Shown: positions 42,501-50,189, numbered from the stretch's first letter. The stretch is 64,000 nt of DNA from Flavobacterium sp. N2038 (GCF_025947185.1 NZ_CP110001.1:1798001-1862000), one strand, 5' to 3'. A program made the numbers and translations. Notes: a model not told the origin generated them from the letters alone.

Positions 42501-42818
42501 TTAACTTTCCATATAAATCCAGGCTGTTTCTCCTGATTGTAATTTTACCTGAAGTCTTCTGTATGCATTAGATTCAAACAAATCTACCTTAGCCAAATCT
42601 GCATTGGAAACATTGAAAACTACACCATGAATAATATCTGAAGAATTTTCGCTAGGCACTACTACAACATAATCTGCCATTCCAAATTCTTCTTCTATCT
42701 TTAGACTTTTCAATTTATAACCCAAAAGCTGATCTGGAGTACCAGTTAAGACTTTTTTAAAAAGTCGCATTTGAACTTCTTTTGAGCGTAATGTTCCGTA
42801 AGAGAATAACTTTTCCAT
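42501..42818 (-). CDS. Gamma-glutamylcyclotransferase-like (AIG2 family) protein
   Basis: A 105-residue cytoplasmic protein of the GGCT fold. The N-terminal FSYGTLRSKEVQMRLF is the substrate-binding YGTLR motif. DIIHGVVFNVSNADLAKVDLFE is the conserved body; the catalytic acid is probably the Glu of LFESNAYRR. The family forms 5-oxoproline from gamma-glutamyl peptides or amines. It starts 6 bases after trpB, so it shares the trp transcript. Its metabolic link to tryptophan is unknown. Confidence 0.85.
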   Translation of the reverse strand: MEKLFSYGTLRSKEVQMRLFKKVLTGTPDQLLGYKLKSLKIEEEFGMADYVVVVPSENSSDIIHGVVFNVSNADLAKVDLFESNAYRRLQVKLQSGETAWIYMES

Positions 42819-42824
42819 AAATTA

Positions 42825-44006
42825 TTACAATTTAAAATATTCGATATAATTATCTAAATCTTTATCACCACGGCCTGAAAGACTGATCACTACAACATCT
42901 GTTGGTTTGAATTTTTTCTGATCCAGAACCGCAAAGGCGTGTGCACTTTCAATCGCCGGAATAATTCCTTCTAATTTTGTTAATTGTAAACCTGCATTCA
43001 TAGCATCATCATCTGTAACAGAGAAAAATTCTCCTCGTCCGGTTTGTGCCAAATGAGCATGCAAAGGCCCAACTCCAGGATAATCAAGTCCCGCAGAAAT
43101 TGAATAGGGTTCAGTAATTTGTCCGTCTGGAGTCTGCATTAAAAGAGTTTTACAACCGTGAATAACGCCCACTTTACCTAATTTACTGGTTGCAGCACTA
43201 TGACCGCTGTCAACACCTTTTCCAGCCGCTTCAACAGCTATAATTCCAACTTCTGGTTCGTGCAGAAAATGATAATACGTTCCTGCAGCGTTACTTCCTC
43301 CGCCGATGCAAGCTACAACATAATCCGGATTTTCACGTCCTTCTTTTTCTTTTAACTGCCATTTAATTTCTTCTGAAATTATGCTTTGAAAACGCGTTAC
43401 CATATCCGGATAAGGATGCGGTCCAATCGCAGATCCAATTATATAATGTGTGTCAACCGGATTGTTGATCCAATCACGAATGGCTTCGTTTGTTGCATCT
43501 TTTAATGTTCTTGATCCTGAAAGTGCCGGACGAACTTCTGCGCCTAACATTTTCATACGTGCTACATTAGGCGCCTGACGTGCAATGTCAATTTCTCCCA
43601 TATAAACAATACAGTCAATTCCCATTAAAGCACAAACAGTTGCTGTTGCTACACCATGCTGTCCAGCTCCGGTTTCGGCAATAATTCTTTTTTTACCAAG
43701 GCGTTTCGCCAGTAAAATTTGTCCGATTGTGTTGTTTACTTTATGTGCTCCGGTATGATTTAAATCTTCTCTTTTTAGATATATTTTGGTATTGTATTTT
43801 TCAGATAAACGATTTGCAAAATATAGCGGACTTGGGCGTCCAACATAATCTTTTAGTAATTGATTGAATTCTGCTTTAAAATCCGGTTCATCCATAATAC
43901 TTAAGTATTTCTGGCGTAATTCTTCTACATTTGGATATAACATTTCGGGAATATAAGCTCCTCCAAATTCTCCGTAATATCCTTTTTCGTTGACATTATA
44001 ATTCAT
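42825..44006 (-). CDS. trpB: Tryptophan synthase beta subunit
   Basis: PLP enzyme of 393 residues that joins indole and serine. The PLP Lys is K89 in HTGAHKVNN, the catalytic Glu is in ETGAGQHGVATATVCAL (E111), and GGGSNAAG binds the cofactor phosphate. It has the normal length and is of the standard TrpB1 type. Its start overlaps the end of trpF by 11 bases, indicating translational coupling. Confidence 0.96.
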   Translation of the reverse strand: MNYNVNEKGYYGEFGGAYIPEMLYPNVEELRQKYLSIMDEPDFKAEFNQLLKDYVGRPSPLYFANRLSEKYNTKIYLKREDLNHTGAHKVNNTIGQILLAKRLGKKRIIAETGAGQHGVATATVCALMGIDCIVYMGEIDIARQAPNVARMKMLGAEVRPALSGSRTLKDATNEAIRDWINNPVDTHYIIGSAIGPHPYPDMVTRFQSIISEEIKWQLKEKEGRENPDYVVACIGGGSNAAGTYYHFLHEPEVGIIAVEAAGKGVDSGHSAATSKLGKVGVIHGCKTLLMQTPDGQITEPYSISAGLDYPGVGPLHAHLAQTGRGEFFSVTDDDAMNAGLQLTKLEGIIPAIESAHAFAVLDQKKFKPTDVVVISLSGRGDKDLDNYIEYFKL

Positions 44007-44658
44007 TGTGTAGTTGTTTAGGGTTTAAAGTTGCAGGTTTTAGATTTTTCTGAAACTTTCTTAATAAGCTTTTATTTTTTAATCCCGGTTCTGTTTCAAA
44101 TTTACTGTTTACATCAATCGCGTAAATCGGAATTTTAAGGTTTTTTATTGCGGGTATTTCTTCAATTCCAATGCCACCACTTAAAAACAGTGGTTTCTCA
44201 GATTTGTAATTTTCCAGTATTTTCCAGTCAAAAGTGGTTCCGTTTCCACCAGGTAATTTCCCTTTTGTATCAAATAAGAAATAATCACATACGTTTTCAA
44301 AAGGTTTTAAAACTTCAAAATCAAAACTTTCATCGACAGAGAAGACTTTGATGATTTCGATTGTAGCACCAATTTTGGCGTCAATCTTAGATTTTAATTG
44401 CTGACAAAATTCAACAGATTCTTTTCCGTGTAACTGAACTGCCTGTAAATGATATTTTTCAGCTGTTGACATAATGTTATCAACAGTTTCATCTACAAAA
44501 ACACCTGTTTTTTTAATGGTGTGAATCAGTTCCGGAATCGTTCCGTCAAAATAGCGAGCGGATTTTTCCCAGAAAATAAATCCCATATAATCGGGTAGGA
44601 GCGATCCTACATCGAGTATATTATCGAGATATTTCATGCCGCAGATTTTAAGTTTCAT
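43996..44658 (-). CDS. trpF: Phosphoribosylanthranilate isomerase
   Basis: Third step of the pathway. A TIM barrel of 220 residues with the catalytic general base C6 in LKICGMKY and the general acid Asp in FLFDTKGK. LFLSGGIG binds phosphate. The length is normal. It follows trpC after a 108-base gap filled with repeat words and overlaps trpB. Confidence 0.95.
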   Translation of the reverse strand: MKLKICGMKYLDNILDVGSLLPDYMGFIFWEKSARYFDGTIPELIHTIKKTGVFVDETVDNIMSTAEKYHLQAVQLHGKESVEFCQQLKSKIDAKIGATIEIIKVFSVDESFDFEVLKPFENVCDYFLFDTKGKLPGGNGTTFDWKILENYKSEKPLFLSGGIGIEEIPAIKNLKIPIYAIDVNSKFETEPGLKNKSLLRKFQKNLKPATLNPKQLHNEL

Positions 44659-44664
44659 TTTTTT

Positions 44665-44772
44665 TAATGCTTTAAGCTTTAAGCAATAAGCTTTAGGCTT
44701 TTTTGCTTTGTGCTGATTTTTTTTATTTAACTTCTTGCTAAAGGCATATAGCCTATAGCTTACTGCCTACAG
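44665..44772. repeat. AAGCTTTAAGC-word repeat between trpC and trpF
   Basis: The left part (44668-44699) has GCTTTAAGCTTTAAGC and AAGCTTTAGGC; the right part (44735-44772) has GCTAAAGGCATATAGCC, TATAGCTTACTGCC. They pair as an imperfect hairpin. The right part supplies the last two codons and the stop of trpC (stop at 44767-44769). Confidence 0.6.
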
Positions 44773-45546
44773 CTGACTAATAAAGTCAATAGCTGCTTGA
44801 CCGGCGTTATCGGTTTTCATGAAGTTTTCTCCAATTAAAAAACCACTGTAACCATAAGGTCTTAGTTCTGAAATGGCTTCGATGGATGAGATTCCGCTTT
44901 CAGAAACTTTTACAAAATCATTTGGGATTTGAGAAGCTAATTGCTTGCTGAAATCCAGACTTACTTCAAAAGTTTTTAGGTTTCGATTATTTACACCAAT
45001 CATGTCTAAACTGGGCATAATCGATTTTTCTAATTCTTCCTGATTGTGAACTTCCAATAGAACTTCTAAACCTAGTTTTTTTGCAAATTCTGATAATGAT
45101 TTTATTTCTTCGCGGGTTAAAACGGCTGCGATCAACAGAATCAAATCGGCTCCAAAAGCTTTTGCTTCCAGAATTTGATATTCATCGACAATAAATTCTT
45201 TTCGCAATAGGGGAATATTTACACTCGCTCTTGCTAAAAGTAAATCGTCGAGAGAACCTCCAAAATATTTTCCATCTGTTAAAACTGAGATTCCGCAAGC
45301 GCCAGCATTTTCATAGCCTTTTACCACTTCTTCAACTGTAAAACTTTGATTAATTACTGATTTTGAAGGAGAACGACGTTTATGTTCTGCAATAATTCCA
45401 GTTGAACTTGTTTTTAGTTTTTGACTTAAAGAAATCGTTTCTCTTCCAAAAAATACTGAACTTTCCAATTGTGAAACCGGAATGATTGATTTTTTTAGAA
45501 CGACTTCTCGTTTTTTATCAACTATTATTTTATCTAAGATATTCAT
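44767..45546 (-). CDS. trpC: Indole-3-glycerol phosphate synthase
   Basis: A monofunctional TIM barrel of 259 residues. Catalytic Lys and Glu residues are in AEHKRRSPSKS (E54, K56), LRKEFIVDEYQI and EVLLEVHNQEEL. The phosphate loop VSESGIS and SGFLIGENFM are complete. It is not fused to TrpF, which is a separate gene downstream. Its last codons lie in a repeat. Confidence 0.96.
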   Translation of the reverse strand: MNILDKIIVDKKREVVLKKSIIPVSQLESSVFFGRETISLSQKLKTSSTGIIAEHKRRSPSKSVINQSFTVEEVVKGYENAGACGISVLTDGKYFGGSLDDLLLARASVNIPLLRKEFIVDEYQILEAKAFGADLILLIAAVLTREEIKSLSEFAKKLGLEVLLEVHNQEELEKSIMPSLDMIGVNNRNLKTFEVSLDFSKQLASQIPNDFVKVSESGISSIEAISELRPYGYSGFLIGENFMKTDNAGQAAIDFISQL

Positions 45547-45551
45547 GTTTT

Positions 45552-45626
45552 GTTTGTTTCAGGTTTCAGGTTTCAGGTTTCACGTTCCAACAACTTGAAA
45601 CTTGAAACAAAATAAACCTGAAACTA
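45552..45626. repeat. GGTTTCA-word hairpin between trpD and trpC
   Basis: Three tandem copies of TTTCAGG at the left, then CACGTTCCAACA as loop, then AACTTGAAACTTGAAAC and a further AACCTGAAACT. The loop and flanks are the same as in the copy at 47185-47240. Confidence 0.65.
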
Positions 45627-45630
45627 AATT

Positions 45631-46623
45631 TTACTTACTTAATTCCTGTAATGTTTGTAGTGCTTTTAATCCTTTTCCAGAAAACAAACTTTCTTTCGCT
45701 TGTTTAAAGCCTTCTTGTGGAGAGCATTTTGTTACTGTTGCAATCGCCATTGCTGCATTTGCACAAACAACATTATTTTGTGCCTCACTTCCTTTTCCGG
45801 AAATGATATTGACAAACATATCTGCCGATTCTTCGATTGTTCTTCCTCCTTCAATTTCTCTTTGCGCTAAAAGGCGAACACCAAAATCTTGCGGATTCAA
45901 CATACCTTCCATATCGCTTGTAATGATTTTTGTTGGACCAGTTAAAGAAATTTCATCATAACCGTCAAGTGAATGCAGGATTGTGAAATTTACCTCGGTA
46001 TTTTGATATAGATAGGCGTACATTCTTGCCAATTCTAAATTGAAAACACCAACCAATTGATTTTGCGGAAAAGACGGATTAACCATAGGACCTAACATAT
46101 TGAAGAACGTTTTTACGGCCAGTTCTTTTCTTATTGGCCCAACATGTTTCATCGCTGGGTGAAATAATGGAGCGTGCAAAACACAAATCCCGGCTTTATC
46201 AATACATTTTTCTAAGAAAGAAGCTTCATTACTGAATTTAATTCCCATTTTTTCCATTACGTTGCTCGATCCTGAAATTGAGGAAACTCCATAATTTCCA
46301 TGTTTGGCTACTTTTATTCCAGCTCCGGCTGCGATGAAAGAAGCCAAAGTCGAAATATTGAACGTATCTTTTCCGTCACCGCCTGTTCCGCACAAATCGA
46401 TAGTATTATAAGCAGATAGATCAACACGGATGCATAGTTCTAATAAGGCCTCGCGAAAACCCGAAAGTTCATCAATCGTAATACTTCGCATCATAAATAC
46501 AGTCAAAAATGCCGAAATCTGGCTCGGATTATATTGACCACTTGAGATATTAATCAATACGTTTTTGGCTTCTTCTTTAGAAAGCACTTCGTGGTTGATT
46601 AATTTATTTAATATTGTTTTCAT
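45631..46623 (-). CDS. trpD: Anthranilate phosphoribosyltransferase
   Basis: Second step of the pathway; it joins anthranilate and PRPP. 330 residues. The PRPP motif LCGTGGDGKDTFNIST is at 78-92. AKHGNYGVSSISGSSNVME binds substrate, and the KHVGPIRKEL-type region and FNMLGPMVNP follow. It is monofunctional; the glutaminase is a separate trpG gene. It lies after the GNAT gene in the operon, with 139 bases of repeat-rich gap. Confidence 0.96.
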   Translation of the reverse strand: MKTILNKLINHEVLSKEEAKNVLINISSGQYNPSQISAFLTVFMMRSITIDELSGFREALLELCIRVDLSAYNTIDLCGTGGDGKDTFNISTLASFIAAGAGIKVAKHGNYGVSSISGSSNVMEKMGIKFSNEASFLEKCIDKAGICVLHAPLFHPAMKHVGPIRKELAVKTFFNMLGPMVNPSFPQNQLVGVFNLELARMYAYLYQNTEVNFTILHSLDGYDEISLTGPTKIITSDMEGMLNPQDFGVRLLAQREIEGGRTIEESADMFVNIISGKGSEAQNNVVCANAAMAIATVTKCSPQEGFKQAKESLFSGKGLKALQTLQELSK

Positions 46624-46762
46624 TCTTTTAAGTCTTAAAGTCGAAAGTCAAAAGTCTTAAAGTCTTTTGTTTCTATTACTTATTTTAGTGTTGTGTTATT
46701 TATATTTTTTTAGTTCGTATTTGACTTTATGACTTTCGACATTAGACTTTACGACTACATTT
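46624..46762. repeat. AAAGTC-word repeat between the GNAT gene and trpD
   Basis: The left part has AAGTCTTAAAGTCG, AAAGTC and AAAGTCTTAAAGTC; the right part has GACTTTATGACTTTCG and GACTTTACGACT. The two parts are inverse to each other across ~75 bases of AT-rich sequence. No promoter or gene is visible. Confidence 0.6.
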
Positions 46763-47170
46763 TCAATGTTCATTTCCTTGATAAATCCACATAGGTTCTG
46801 TTTTTCCTGCTCTTTCAAAGCCGTTCTTTTTATAAAAATCGACTGATTTTCCGTCTGCGGTTAACATTTGCATGTGAAAGTGTTTGTATTTCTCCTGCAT
46901 TTTATTCAAAATCAATTTTCCAATTCCTTTTCCTTGATATTCAGGAAGTACCAATAAATGTGGATAATAAACAGTCAGAAATCCATCAGAAATAGCATTA
47001 CCAAGTCCGATAAGCTTTTTGCCTTCCCAAGCCGTTATTAAAGTTTCCGAATTTAAAAGACCATTATATAGTTCGTTAGGTTTGCTTGCCGAACTCCATT
47101 CATTTGCTTTATATAGAACTAAAATGTCTTCAATATTGATTTCTCTGGTTTCTGAAAGTTTTATTTCCAT
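46763..47170 (-). CDS. GNAT family N-acetyltransferase inside the trp operon
   Basis: A 135-residue cytoplasmic acetyltransferase. The acetyl-CoA motif is LPEYQGKGIGKLILNKM (Q/RxxGxG/A) at about 75-92, followed by the beta-bulge LTADGKSVDFYKKNGFERAG. The substrate is not known. It sits between trpG and trpD with repeat-filled gaps on both sides (78 and 139 bases), which suggests an insertion into an ancestral trpG-trpD pair. It could be a passenger with no role in tryptophan synthesis. Confidence 0.88.
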   Translation of the reverse strand: MEIKLSETREINIEDILVLYKANEWSSASKPNELYNGLLNSETLITAWEGKKLIGLGNAISDGFLTVYYPHLLVLPEYQGKGIGKLILNKMQEKYKHFHMQMLTADGKSVDFYKKNGFERAGKTEPMWIYQGNEH

Positions 47171-47179
47171 TGATTTTGT

Positions 47180-47240
47180 TTTTTTGTTTCAGGTTTCAAG
47201 TTTCACGTTCCAACAACTTGAAACCTGAAACTTGAACCAA
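47180..47240. repeat. GGTTTCA-word hairpin between trpG and the GNAT gene
   Basis: GTTTCAGGTTTCAAGT pairs perfectly (16 bp) with ACTTGAAACCTGAAAC around the loop TTCACGTTCCAACA. It is a second copy of the element at 45552-45626, with an identical loop. Confidence 0.75.
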
Positions 47241-47248
47241 AAATTTAA

Positions 47249-47815
47249 CTAGCTTTTAATCCAATTCTCTAAAATCCTTTTCCCGTTTGGAGTCAGAACA
47301 CTTTCCGGATGAAACTGCACGCCTCTTACATCAAATGTTTTATGTCGTAAAGACATAATTTGACCGTTTTCGTCTACAGAAGTTGCTTCTAATACTTCCG
47401 GTAAATTGGCATCTACAACCCAAGAATGATATCTTCCTACTTCAAATTCGTTTCCTAAGCCTTCAAAAAGAATTTCATCTGAAACCACTGTTTTTACGTT
47501 TGTGGCAACGCCATGATATACTTTATCAAGATTTGAAAGTGTTCCTCCAAATACTTCTCCAATTGCCTGTTGACCTAAGCAAACTCCCAAAATACTTTTT
47601 GTTGGGCTGTATTTTTCTATTACCGCTTTCAATAAACCTGCTTCGTCTGGAACGCCTGGTCCCGGAGAAAGTAGTATTTTTTCGAAAGAAGCGATTTCGT
47701 CGATATCAAATTCGTCGTTTCTGTAAACCGTAACTTCGCAATTTAAATCTTCTAGATAGTGTACTAGGTTGTAAGTAAAACTATCGTAATTGTCTATAAC
47801 TAATATCTTTTTCAT
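47249..47815 (-). CDS. trpG: Anthranilate synthase component II (glutamine amidotransferase)
   Basis: Supplies ammonia to TrpE. It is a class I glutaminase of 188 residues with the nucleophile C79 in GVCLGQQAIGE and the His-Glu pair in QFHPESVLTP (H169, E171). The LLSPGPG oxyanion motif is intact. It could also serve p-aminobenzoate synthesis, as in many bacteria with one TrpG/PabA, since no second copy is seen in this window. It is separated from trpE by a small lipoprotein-type gene. Confidence 0.94.
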   Translation of the reverse strand: MKKILVIDNYDSFTYNLVHYLEDLNCEVTVYRNDEFDIDEIASFEKILLSPGPGVPDEAGLLKAVIEKYSPTKSILGVCLGQQAIGEVFGGTLSNLDKVYHGVATNVKTVVSDEILFEGLGNEFEVGRYHSWVVDANLPEVLEATSVDENGQIMSLRHKTFDVRGVQFHPESVLTPNGKRILENWIKS

Positions 47816-47818
47816 TTT

Positions 47819-47900
47819 TTTAAGGTTCTAAGTTGCTAAGGTTCTGAGGTTCTAAGTTTCCTAACTTGAAACTTGAAACAAAGAAAACTTGAAACTAAAT
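47819..47900. repeat. AAGGTTCTAAG-word repeat before trpG
   Basis: The words AAGGTTCTAAG, TTGCTAAGG and TTCTGAGG are followed by AACTTGAAACTTG, so parts of two families lie side by side. The CTAAG words also occur at 6492-6516, 24765-24800 and 34480-34516. Confidence 0.55.
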
Positions 47901-47905
47901 TTTGT

Positions 47906-48349
47906 TTATTTTTCTCGAACGTATTTTTCTATAATAACACGATCTACTCCTAATTTTTCTACTTTTTCTACTCCTTTTTGAATTAAAGTGTCGTTTTGAA
48001 CTTTCACCACAAATTCAAATTTGTTGTCTTCCCAATCGCGGTTGTTGAAAAACTCTAAATGCTCGGTATAAATACTGTCTTTTAAAGTATATTTTCCGCC
48101 TCCGCCAAAGAACAATGCTGCTGTTGTGTCTTTTCCGTGTTTTAAATCGTGGTTAAAAAAGGCAAAATGTGTATCGTTAATAATCTTAATCATTTTTGTT
48201 TTAGAATTGAAAGTCGAGAACGTTGAATCTTTTTCTGTCGTTTCTGCTGATATAAGACGCCAGGTTCCTTCAATCGGGTTTTGTTTTTTTTCTGAATTAC
48301 AAGATGTCATAGTAATGATTAAAACTAAAATTGATACTGCTTTTTTCAT
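47906..48349 (-). CDS. Small lipocalin-like lipoprotein between trpE and trpG
   Basis: From the ATG at 48349 the protein has 147 residues, with lipobox MTSC (Cys at 17). A longer frame to 48451 is rejected because its extra 34 residues read through repeat DNA. The mature protein begins NPIEGTWRLISAE, the usual N-terminus of lipocalin-like or DUF4488-like Bacteroidetes proteins, then beta-strands with NDTHFAFFNHDL and KYTLKDSIYTEHLEFF. It probably binds a small ligand at the outer membrane. Its location inside the trp operon looks like an insertion. Confidence 0.75.
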   Translation of the reverse strand: MKKAVSILVLIITMTSCNSEKKQNPIEGTWRLISAETTEKDSTFSTFNSKTKMIKIINDTHFAFFNHDLKHGKDTTAALFFGGGGKYTLKDSIYTEHLEFFNNRDWEDNKFEFVVKVQNDTLIQKGVEKVEKLGVDRVIIEKYVREK

Positions 48350-48393
48350 GGTTTTTAATTGTTTATAGTTTATGGTTTTGTCAATCTTTGTCT

Positions 48394-48477
48394 CCAGCGG
48401 TTGAAACCGCTGGCTATATTTACTTAGCATTTTTTTACGATCGTTTTTCAAATATAGCCCGAGGTTTCAACCTCGGG
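48394..48477. repeat. Paired GGTTTCAACC palindromes (covarying family, copy A)
   Basis: The left unit CCAGCGGTTGAAACCGCTGG plus CTATATTT (48394-48421) and the right unit AAATATAGCC then CGAGGTTTCAACCTCGGG (48450-48477) are two hairpins facing each other. Bases that differ between the units (CAGC against CGAG) differ together on both sides of each stem, so pairing is kept. The same family at 61630-61704 has CGCG. Confidence 0.75.
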
Positions 48478-48491
48478 AAACGTATTATGAA

Positions 48492-49892
48492 TTATATTTG
48501 TTCCGCCATTTCAAGAGCTGTATTCAATGCTCTTAATTTGTTATATACTTCCTGCATTTCGCTTTCTTCATCAGAACTTGCGACGATTCCGGCACCGGCC
48601 TGACAATGCAACTGATGATTCTTAGAAAGGAAAGTTCGAATCATAATCGCATGATTAAAGTTTCCGTCAAAATCCATTACACCAATTGCCCCACCATAGA
48701 AATTACGATTTGTTTTTTCGTAATCTTCAATTAATTGCATCGCTCTGTGTTTTGGTGCACCACTTAAAGTTCCTGCCGGGAAAGTATCTGCAACTACCTG
48801 CATGGTTGTTGCTTTATCATGTAATTGTCCGGTAACTTTTGAAACTAAGTGAATTACGTGAGAGAAAAACTGGACTTCTCTGTATTTTTCTACATTTACA
48901 TCATGACCATTTCTGCTTAAATCATTTCTGGCTAAATCAACTAACATTACGTGCTCGCTGTTTTCTTTTTTATCTTCAGAAAGTTCTTTAGCTAAAAGTG
49001 CATCGCGTTCGTCATTTCCAGTTCTCTTGAAAGTTCCGGCAATGGGATGAATTTCGGCTTTTCTGTTTTTTACAATAATTTGTGCTTCTGGTGAAGAACC
49101 AAATATTTTGAAATCTCCATAATCAAAAAAGAATAGGTAAGGAGATGGGTTGATACTTCGTAAAGCACGATAAACGTTGAATTCATCACCTTTGAAACCT
49201 TGTGTGAAACGACGTGAAAGTACCAGTTGAAAAACATCGCCTCTAAAACAATGTTTCTTTGCCAAAGCTACATTGTGTTTAAATTCTTCATCGGTTAAAT
49301 TTGAATAACCTTCGCCTTCTTTCGTAAATTTATATAAAGCAATATTTCTTGACTGCAATAATTGCTCGATTTCAGAAATATTGTTTCTGTCATCCACACT
49401 ATGGCAAAAAATGTAAGCTTCATTTTTAAAGTGATTAATCGCAATAATGTTTTGATAAACGGCGTAAAACAAATCAGGAATTGAAGTTGCGGTATCTTTT
49501 TTTGAGATTGAAATTTTTTCAAAATAACGAACAGCATCATAAGAGATGTATCCAAATAATCCGTTATTGATGAATTTAAAATCATTTTTCTCTGATTTAA
49601 ACTGATTTGAAAATTCCTGTATTACTTCGGGAATATTTGTCGAAGCATCTATAGAAATTGTTTCGGTTGTTCCGTCAGGAAATGATTTTGAGATTATCTC
49701 ATTTTCAATTTTAATTGTTGCAATCGGATTACAGCAAACGTATGAGAAGCTATTGTCATTTCCATGATAATCACTACTTTCCAATAATAAGCTATTCGGG
49801 AACTTATCTCTTATTTTGAAATAGATACTTACCGGCGTAATAGTGTCAGCCAGAATTTGTTTGTAATGTGTGTTGAGTATAAAAGGTTTCAA
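48492..49892 (-). CDS. trpE: Anthranilate synthase component I
   Basis: First committed step, chorismate to anthranilate. 466 residues. The N-terminal allosteric motif LLES (36-39), which binds Trp for feedback inhibition, is intact. The catalytic half has QLVLSRRFTQGF, FGSSPEAQI, IHPIAGTFKRTG, LVDLARNDLSR, HLVSKVTGQL and TFPAGTLSGAPK, all complete. Expression is under the Trp-codon attenuator at 49939-50092, so both enzyme activity and transcription appear to respond to tryptophan. Confidence 0.96.
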   Translation of the reverse strand: MKPFILNTHYKQILADTITPVSIYFKIRDKFPNSLLLESSDYHGNDNSFSYVCCNPIATIKIENEIISKSFPDGTTETISIDASTNIPEVIQEFSNQFKSEKNDFKFINNGLFGYISYDAVRYFEKISISKKDTATSIPDLFYAVYQNIIAINHFKNEAYIFCHSVDDRNNISEIEQLLQSRNIALYKFTKEGEGYSNLTDEEFKHNVALAKKHCFRGDVFQLVLSRRFTQGFKGDEFNVYRALRSINPSPYLFFFDYGDFKIFGSSPEAQIIVKNRKAEIHPIAGTFKRTGNDERDALLAKELSEDKKENSEHVMLVDLARNDLSRNGHDVNVEKYREVQFFSHVIHLVSKVTGQLHDKATTMQVVADTFPAGTLSGAPKHRAMQLIEDYEKTNRNFYGGAIGVMDFDGNFNHAIMIRTFLSKNHQLHCQAGAGIVASSDEESEMQEVYNKLRALNTALEMAEQI

Positions 49893-49938
49893 AGTATGTT
49901 GTTTTTAGGTTTTAATATTTTTCGTTTAAGTTTTGACC

Positions 49939-49973
49939 AAAAAAAAAAGGCTTGTCGTGATGACAAGCCTTTT
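49939..49973 (-). terminator. trp attenuator terminator
   Basis: On the minus strand a 12-bp stem (AAAAGGCTTGTC pairs with GACAAGCCTTTT in forward coordinates 49945-49956 and 49962-49973) is followed by a run of about ten U. It lies between the leader peptide and trpE (start 49892). Its 5' half is complementary to 50004-50017, so it competes with the antiterminator. Confidence 0.88.
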
Positions 49974-50003
49974 ATATTTATAGTTTTTACAATACCATAG
50001 GAA

Positions 50004-50017
50004 GCTTAGTTCACGAC
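50004..50017 (-). promoter_or_regulatory. Antiterminator 5' arm of the trp leader
   Basis: Leader RNA GUCGUGA and AAGC (50017-50004) can pair with GCUU and UCACGAC of the terminator region (49968-49954), eleven base pairs with a small internal loop. It overlaps the leader stop codon (50011-50013). A ribosome stalled on the Trp codons leaves this arm free; one that reaches the stop covers it. That is the classical attenuation geometry. Confidence 0.8.
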
Positions 50018-50067
50018 GTTTGACGTAAATTCTTCCACCACCAAGTATTGTTCATTATTGTTCTCAT
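50011..50067 (-). CDS. trpL: trp leader peptide (18 codons, three consecutive Trp)
   Basis: Reads MRTIMNNTWWWKNLRQTS and then TGA. The three Trp codons are at 50043-50035. A second in-frame ATG at 50055 gives a 14-residue version. The -7 box at 50085-50092 puts the transcription start about a dozen bases before the first ATG. GGAAG in the Trp-codon region can pair with CTTCC at 50000-50004 as a weak 1:2 hairpin. Three adjacent Trp codons in an 18-codon frame just upstream of a terminator and trpE are very unlikely by chance. Confidence 0.9.
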   Translation of the reverse strand: MRTIMNNTWWWKNLRQTS

Positions 50068-50084
50068 ATCTTATTTTGTTATGA

Positions 50085-50092
50085 CAAAGATA
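50085..50092 (-). promoter_or_regulatory. -7 box (TATCTTTG) of the trp operon
   Basis: The minus-strand TATCTTTG fits TAnnTTTG and lies 17 bases before the leader ATG at 50067. It lies in the 297-base gap between the upstream gene stop (50190) and trpE. Confidence 0.75.
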
Positions 50093-50189
50093 TAAATGTA
50101 ATTTGAATTAGGAGACATAAAATTTCAAAAAAAACTTTTTAATTTTTTAAAATTTGTTAAATTTTGAGATCTAATACAAATACAAAGGC

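Noticed and set aside
48350..48451. N-terminal extension of the small lipoprotein in the trp operon
   Set aside because: It is read through the GGTTTCAACC repeat and would place the lipobox 50 residues from the N-terminus.
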